A stretch of DNA of 64,000 nt from Litorimonas haliclonae (GTDB lineage: Bacteria > Pseudomonadota > Alphaproteobacteria > Caulobacterales > Maricaulaceae). Position numbers and translations under genes: made by a program. The stretch is from positions 434,001 through 498,000 of the forward strand of contig NZ_CBCSCO010000002.1 of the NCBI RefSeq assembly GCF_965138505.1, in the 5' to 3' direction. This document shows positions 60,430-64,000 of the stretch, in pieces. The notes beneath the pieces were generated by a model. The model did no database searches, was not told the origin of the DNA, and saw nothing but the letters and a program-made list of their open reading frames with translations. Every line of letters begins with the position of its first letter. Positions within the stretch are counted from its first letter, which is position 1.

Positions 60430-60744
60430 TTATCTAGGTCTGGTAGTGCAAGCCTTCACGTAGTCTCTAAGGTCTCCCACCAGATAGGTTACAGGAGTGC
60501 CAAGTTGATAAGGCGGTCCTACGCGCTTATAACGCCAGTTCTGTAAGGTTCTAAATGAACGGCGAAGCATGAGGGCGGCTTCATGCGTCCTCACAGGGGT
60601 GCTATCAGGAAGCCCCCAAAGGTCAGCAATCTTCATCGCCTCTTCATTAAGGGCGGGGGGCGAAGGCTTTTCAAACTCAGGAGGGAGTCCTGAGGAGAGA
60701 GGATCGAAGGTGGGGGGTATGGGGGCAATAGTATTATTCATCAT
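60430..60744 (-). CDS. AlpA/Xis-like helix-turn-helix protein
   Basis: A 104-residue protein. The tandem ATGs at 60744 and 60741 are preferred over an upstream TTG, with AAGAGA seven bases ahead. The C-terminal half THEAALMLRRSFRTLQNWRY, then VGPPYQLGTPVTYLVGDLRD, is a MerR-like excisionase/AlpA winged helix: helix, turn, recognition helix and wing with a Y-x-x-x-D-L-x-x-Y ending. The N-terminal 45 residues are Pro-rich. Such proteins control excision or activate integrase in tRNA-linked islands and prophages. Confidence 0.7.
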   Translation of the reverse strand: MMNNTIAPIPPTFDPLSSGLPPEFEKPSPPALNEEAMKIADLWGLPDSTPVRTHEAALMLRRSFRTLQNWRYKRVGPPYQLGTPVTYLVGDLRDYVKACTTRPR

Positions 60745-61021
60745 ATTGTATCTCTTGCGCGTGAAAAATTGCTCCAAAATTTTCCCTACCCTTCATACTC
60801 GCATAGAAGAGTCCTCAGAGACTCGCTGAGAGCCTCTGTAGGGTTTTTGAAGGGATGGGTGGGAGCGGTGGAAACGAGTCTGTAGGAGCTTCTCAGGAGT
60901 CTCTAGGGCCTAATTACTTAGGGCTACCTGTAGCTACTCGATAAGAAGCCCCCACGGTGAGGTGAGGGCGTTGGAAGGATTAAGGATGAGAGCTTTTAGA
61001 GACGTCCCTGTGAAGGTTCCG

Positions 61022-61438
61022 CTAGGCGGTCTCTTTCTCCTCAATATCCTCCGGCAATTTCCTAACCATTTGCTTTTTATAGCGAGGTTTTTGCGGGACT
61101 AGGTTACAGCGCCGCATATCAAGGCGGTTGTTATTTCTGTATCCTATAGCTTGTCGCGCTGGCTCATTCATAATCAAGCGGGCGACCTGCGAATTGTTTC
61201 CGTCAATTTTTACTCTTACGTAGAGGTGAGAGCAGCCGTTAGAGTTTGCCATCCAGTGCTTCTCTGTAAGGCCCTTGGCGGATAGCCGTTCAAAGTCTTT
61301 CAAATCGACAATGGCGAAGCGCCCTTCACGATTGCTGATTTCTTTCTTTACCACGGGCTTGCCGTTCATCTTCGTATGAAAGATGCGGGTAGCTGGGGGC
61401 TTACGCTTTGGGCGGCTGGATTTGGTTTTAGTAGTCAT
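61022..61438 (-). CDS. HNH/AP2-type homing-endonuclease-like protein with degenerate active site
   Basis: A 138-residue basic protein. FAIVDLKDFERLSAKG, then HWMANSNGCSHLYVRVKIDG and VARLIMNEPARQAIGYRNNNRLD followed by MRRCNLV follow the outline of phage HNH enzymes (VDxxDxxxL, W, Y-V, LHRLIM, VDHINGNxLDNRRxNLR). But the expected LHRLIM is VARLIM and the DHINGN is GYRNNN: both catalytic His and the Asp are gone. It probably no longer cuts DNA but may still bind it. N terminus very Lys/Arg-rich. AGGAAG lies eight bases before the ATG. Confidence 0.65.
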   Translation of the reverse strand: MTTKTKSSRPKRKPPATRIFHTKMNGKPVVKKEISNREGRFAIVDLKDFERLSAKGLTEKHWMANSNGCSHLYVRVKIDGNNSQVARLIMNEPARQAIGYRNNNRLDMRRCNLVPQKPRYKKQMVRKLPEDIEEKETA

Positions 61439-61623
61439 AGATAAGGCTTCCTAAGAAGAGGCCCACCATCTCTCACAGAGGCTCCCATAGGAAAGCCGTC
61501 GTGGATGTGTGGACGTAGGTTGAGTTTTATAATGAAAGGGAATTGTAGTGAGGCTCCTCGGGAGCGCCTGCAGATGTTTGGAAGGGACTCCTGTTGGATA
61601 TCCTCGCAAGTGGTTTCCATCAT
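61435..61623 (-). CDS. Short ORF coupled to the HNH-like gene
   Basis: A 62-codon ORF whose TGA overlaps the start codon of the HNH-like gene (ATGA). Two ATGs in tandem at 61623/61620 follow AGAGG at close range. The composition (DIQQESLPNICRRSRG, HIHDGFPMGASVRDGG) resembles no known family. The overlap could reflect real coupling or chance. Confidence 0.25.
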   Translation of the reverse strand: MMETTCEDIQQESLPNICRRSRGASLQFPFIIKLNLRPHIHDGFPMGASVRDGGPLLRKPYL

Positions 61624-61711
61624 CCTCTTTTCAATCGTCTTGAAGTGGGAGGATAAGGAGAGGTGAGCCTAGAGATGCTCCTGTAGGACTTCCTGAGGGA
61701 GGGGCTTCTTT

Positions 61712-62515
61712 GGCCTTATGTCAGGATTAATCGACTAGCCCTAATTTCTATAGTAACTTTAGGATAGAATGAGGGAGTCTCTAGGCTGAATGGGCCCCTT
61801 AAGGGATTAGGCTCAGAATTACGTTCTTTCCCCATCGTCTCACATAAGGTTTCAGGGCTTCAGAAGGGCTCCTATAGTAACTTTCGGAGAGAGCGAGGGG
61901 TCCCTGGGCTGTATGTGCGGATTAAGGATTTAGCGTTTTCCCCTTTAATAGCTTTCAGATGGCACATGGCTTCTGGCTATATGTCACCCGTAAGAGTATC
62001 GGCGTCCTAGGCTATATGTGCCGCGTTAGGACTTGCTATACCGATCCTATTGTTACTTTCAGGCTCAAACAGGGTCTCTTGGCTGTATGTGCAACATAAG
62101 AGTAATTGAGGTCTCAAGGCTGTATGTCTGCATTAAGGGGCCAAAGTTAACGGTGAAACTTCCCTGCGACCATTGAAGCTCATACCCCTATAAATGTTTA
62201 GGGAACTGAGGGGGCTTCTGGCTATATGTCTGGGTTAAGGAAATGTCGTTGTTTTTCAATAACTTACAAATCGGCTGTTTTGGGCCCTTCTGAAGCCTAT
62301 TCTAGCCTTTTCTGAGACCCCCGAAGGTAAACGCTTCACTACCTATTTTTTTGAAGTGAATGATGATAGGTTCATCCCCCAGATGCTCCTAAAGAACTTC
62401 CCCCTAAGACTTCATGCCGAATATCACACAGGAGCCACTCAAGGACTCCCACTATACTCCTATAGTAACTTTCGGAGAGAGCGAGGGGTCCCTGGGCTAT
62501 ATGTCAGGATTAAGG
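61712..62515 (+). repeat. Nine-copy degenerate repeat array, motif GGCTRTATGTSNGSRTTAAGG
   Basis: The 21-bp core begins at 61712, 61784, 61907, 61975, 62010, 62081, 62118, 62220 and 62495, all on one strand with irregular spacing (35 to 275 bp). Most copies are preceded by GGGGTCYCT- or GGGGCTTCT-like bases. Four copies (61784, 61907, 62081, 62495) belong to a longer unit starting with TATAGTAACTTTC; two of these, 61869-61932 and 62457-62520, are 61/64 identical. Apart from the array, bases 61624-62517 hold no convincing gene. Confidence 0.7.
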
Positions 62516-62517
62516 AT

Positions 62518-62700
62518 TTAACGCCCTAATCGGCCTTTTTTCTTACGTTTAGGAGGCTTGAACTTATTCTTCAGAAGGCCTTTGGAAAGCTCCTTCACCC
62601 TCTTATCGAGAGCCTTTTGGGAGGCTTTAGCCGCAGCCTTCTGAGTTAATTGTTCTGGCGGGTTGCTTGCCAAGCCGTTATAGGTTTGACCATGCTTCAT
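62518..62700 (-). CDS. Possible 60-residue Lys-rich protein
   Basis: The frame encodes a strongly basic C terminus (KNKFKPPKRKKKGRLGR) and an Ala/Lys/Gln-rich helix (LTQKAAAKASQKALDKRVKE), as seen in small phage DNA-binding proteins. No ribosome site precedes the ATG at 62700, and it overlaps the divergent nuclease start by nine bases, so it may be spurious. Confidence 0.3.
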   Translation of the reverse strand: MKHGQTYNGLASNPPEQLTQKAAAKASQKALDKRVKELSKGLLKNKFKPPKRKKKGRLGR

Positions 62701-63477
62701 ATCAAAACTTTAGCCGCGTCCGTTGTCATAGGATTAGTTCTCCCCTCGCAAGCTGTTGCATGGGGTAAGACAGGCCACAGAGTAACTGGCGAAATAGCTC
62801 AGGCGTATCTCTCAGAAGGAGCTCGGGAAGAGATTAGTCACCTACTCGGCGTTGAAGACTTAGCGGAAGCCTCAACGTGGCCGGACTTCATGCGTTCAAG
62901 CCGAGATCAATTTTGGACAAAAGAAGCAGGGCCTTATCATTACGTCACAATTCCCAAGGGTGAAACCTATGAGAGCGTAGGAGCTCCTGAGAAGGGAGAC
63001 GCAATAGCGGCGCTGGAGAAATTTAAAGCCGTTCTGCAGGGTGAGGCAGCGTCACAAGAAGAGAAGCAGTTAGCGCTCCGTTTCACCGTTCACATCATTG
63101 GAGACCTTCACCAGCCCCTCCACGCGGGGAATGGAACGGATAAAGGTGGGAATGATTTTAAAATGACGTTCTTCTGGGAGCAAACAAACTTGCACCGCGT
63201 CTGGGACTCTCAGCTAATCGAACAGGAAGAGCTATCCTATACCGAGATGAGCCGTTGGTTGTCCCGTAAGATAACTCAGGAAGACGTAAGAGCGTGGACG
63301 GTTACTGATCCTATCGTTTGGGCAGAAGAAAGCGCGTCCATAAGAGACGAAATTTACCCTGAGGGAGACCGTGAGGAGGCTTGGGGTTACGTCTATGAGA
63401 ACCGCGATATTGTGAGGCGGAGGCTTTCTCAGGGCGGCGTGAGGATAGCGGCCTATCTCAATGAGGTCTTTGACTGA
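62692..63477 (+). CDS. Exported S1/P1-type nuclease
   Basis: A 261-residue zinc nuclease. The ATG at 62692 gives a signal peptide MLHIKTLAASVVIGLVLPSQ cleaved after AVA so that the mature protein starts WGKTGHR, exactly as in S1/P1 nucleases, where the N-terminal Trp coordinates zinc. Further ligands are in STWPDFMR, HYVTIP, FTVHIIGDLHQPLHAGN and NLHRVWDSQLIEQ. These enzymes degrade single-stranded DNA and RNA and remove 3' phosphates outside the cytoplasm. The open frame extends upstream, but not meaningfully. It lies inside the tRNA-Val element. Confidence 0.88.
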   Translation: MLHIKTLAASVVIGLVLPSQAVAWGKTGHRVTGEIAQAYLSEGAREEISHLLGVEDLAEASTWPDFMRSSRDQFWTKEAGPYHYVTIPKGETYESVGAPEKGDAIAALEKFKAVLQGEAASQEEKQLALRFTVHIIGDLHQPLHAGNGTDKGGNDFKMTFFWEQTNLHRVWDSQLIEQEELSYTEMSRWLSRKITQEDVRAWTVTDPIVWAEESASIRDEIYPEGDREEAWGYVYENRDIVRRRLSQGGVRIAAYLNEVFD

Positions 63478-63478
63478 A

Positions 63479-63658
63479 ATGGTCCCTCAGAGTGCAATTG
63501 GTGAATGGTTTTTTCTTCTCCCCATCCTCTTTGTGCTAGTCATATTTGGTAGCATCTCGCTCTGGGGCTATATGGCTCCCTGCCGCCACTGTGGTTCCCG
63601 TAAGTGCCGCCCTCGGACTATCTGCGTAAACGGCGGAGAAAGCCCTGAGAGCGATTGA
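63479..63658 (+). CDS. Small membrane protein with Cys-rich tail
   Basis: A 59-residue protein; the ATG at 63479 follows the nuclease stop by one base. One membrane helix, WFFLLPILFVLVIFGSISLW, is followed by a polar tail with APCRHCGSRKCRPRTIC, four Cys in a zinc-ribbon-like arrangement (CxxC-x4-C-x5-C). No family recognised. Likely co-transcribed with the S1/P1 nuclease gene. Confidence 0.6.
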   Translation: MVPQSAIGEWFFLLPILFVLVIFGSISLWGYMAPCRHCGSRKCRPRTICVNGGESPESD

Positions 63659-63674
63659 GAGAGGCAACTTCATT

Positions 63675-64000
63675 ATGTGCAATCTATACTCACACAAAAC
63701 CAGCACCGGAGAACTCGTAAGCCTTTTCTCTCAGACTTCTTCAGGGCTCACTCAGGAAAGCCGTGGGCTGAATATCGAAGGTGGTTACGTGGGGGCTGAC
63801 CAAGATGGGCTCGTTATTGTCAATTCAGACGAAGGCGGAGGGCAGCTAGATATTGTCACTAAAAGATGGGGCTTTCCTGCGATCAAGGACGGCGCAAAGC
63901 CAATTACCAATATCCGCAATCTAGATAGCCGATGGTGGCAGAACGTAAACGGCAAATATCTCCATGAGCCTGAGTATAGATGCTTAGTTCCGTTTGAGCG
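63675..64000 (+). CDS. SOS response-associated peptidase (SRAP, YedK/HMCES), truncated by window edge
   Basis: The gene starts at 63675 and runs past the window end; 108 codons are visible. It begins MCNLYSHKTS with catalytic Cys 2, the residue that cross-links to abasic sites in single-stranded DNA. It continues KRWGFPAIKDGAKPITNIRN, then LDSRWW and RCLVPFE, the conserved SRAP core. The usual protein is about 220 residues. Found in both genomes and prophages. Its position in the tRNA-Val element with a nuclease and HNH-like protein hints at a DNA-protection or processing role. Confidence 0.88.
   Translation, partial: MCNLYSHKTSTGELVSLFSQTSSGLTQESRGLNIEGGYVGADQDGLVIVNSDEGGGQLDIVTKRWGFPAIKDGAKPITNIRNLDSRWWQNVNGKYLHEPEYRCLVPFE

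Noticed and set aside
61712..62520. CRISPR array
   Set aside because: Repeats are degenerate, spacing varies from 35 to 275 bp, and no cas genes are seen.

Overview
The window looks like about 64 kb of an alphaproteobacterial chromosome of moderate GC, roughly half. The best clues are a ctrA-type master cell-cycle regulator gene whose upstream region carries three GANTC (CcrM-type) sites and several TTAA(C) half-sites, GGAAC-N16/17-CGTA promoters of the EcfG general-stress type, and a gene repertoire (cfa/DUF1365/FAD operon, DUF2165, DUF892, DUF2805, M49 and S9 lipoprotein peptidases) typical of stalked or budding marine families such as Maricaulales/Hyphomonadales. That placement is inference; no 16S gene is present.

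Layout. 1-5064: a truncated cardiolipin synthase gene, then a tight co-directional cluster of an AfsA-like hot-dog protein, a flavin amine-oxidase-like protein, a HemN/HemW-like radical SAM enzyme and an alpha/beta hydrolase. Two copies of a 15-bp repeat lie in front of the cluster and a third lies inside it. 5059-12370: a galE 3' remnant, glpD, gluconokinase, a class V PLP enzyme, sdaA, a small membrane gene interrupted by an amber codon, an M28 lipoprotein peptidase and DUF2165. 12657-17734: DUF892 stress ferritin-like gene with an EcfG-like promoter, the cfa-DUF1365-FAD lipid-modification operon, an EF-hand lipoprotein and DUF2805. 17735-25617: a CtrA box, folE, an acidic Ala/Glu-rich exported protein, a compositionally mosaic cysS, a four-gene pdxY/serine hydrolase/thioesterase operon with 4-bp overlaps, and an ArsC-like gene.

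25757-31461: three tandem paralogous lipoproteins that appear to carry C-terminal outer-membrane beta-barrels. The middle one has a Tyr-Gly-Gln-rich low-complexity segment resembling FUS-type prion-like domains. Hairpin clusters, a fliJ-like gene and ctrA follow. 31609-47828: housekeeping and envelope genes (Hsp33, TrkH, DPP-IV-like peptidase, TPR protein, SDR epimerase, HIT protein, M49 peptidase, bifunctional PBP, Na+/H+ antiporter, lipoprotein, GNAT/FemAB-like, Nudix). 47882-48126: tRNA-Ser(GGA) with a partial tandem duplication of its 5' half. 48203-60065: N-formylglutamate amidohydrolase, msrA, a gene carrying an in-frame palindromic repeat element, nitroreductase, acyl-CoA ligase, gshB, a Met-rich fasciclin lipoprotein, a YbjQ/YbjQ/lipase/ArsC operon, and mrp with a HEAT-like exported protein.

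60233-64000: tRNA-Val(GAC) appears to be the edge of an integrated element. It is followed by integrase-arm-like direct repeats, an AlpA/Xis-like HTH gene, an HNH-like protein lacking its catalytic histidines, 1.2 kb of mostly non-coding DNA with nine copies of a degenerate motif, an exported S1/P1 nuclease, a small Cys-containing membrane protein and a truncated SRAP (HMCES/YedK) gene. No integrase gene is in view.

The most promising candidates for undescribed biology are the AfsA-like/radical SAM cluster, the triplet of lipo-barrels with the prion-like linker, and the nine-copy motif array in the tRNA-Val element.
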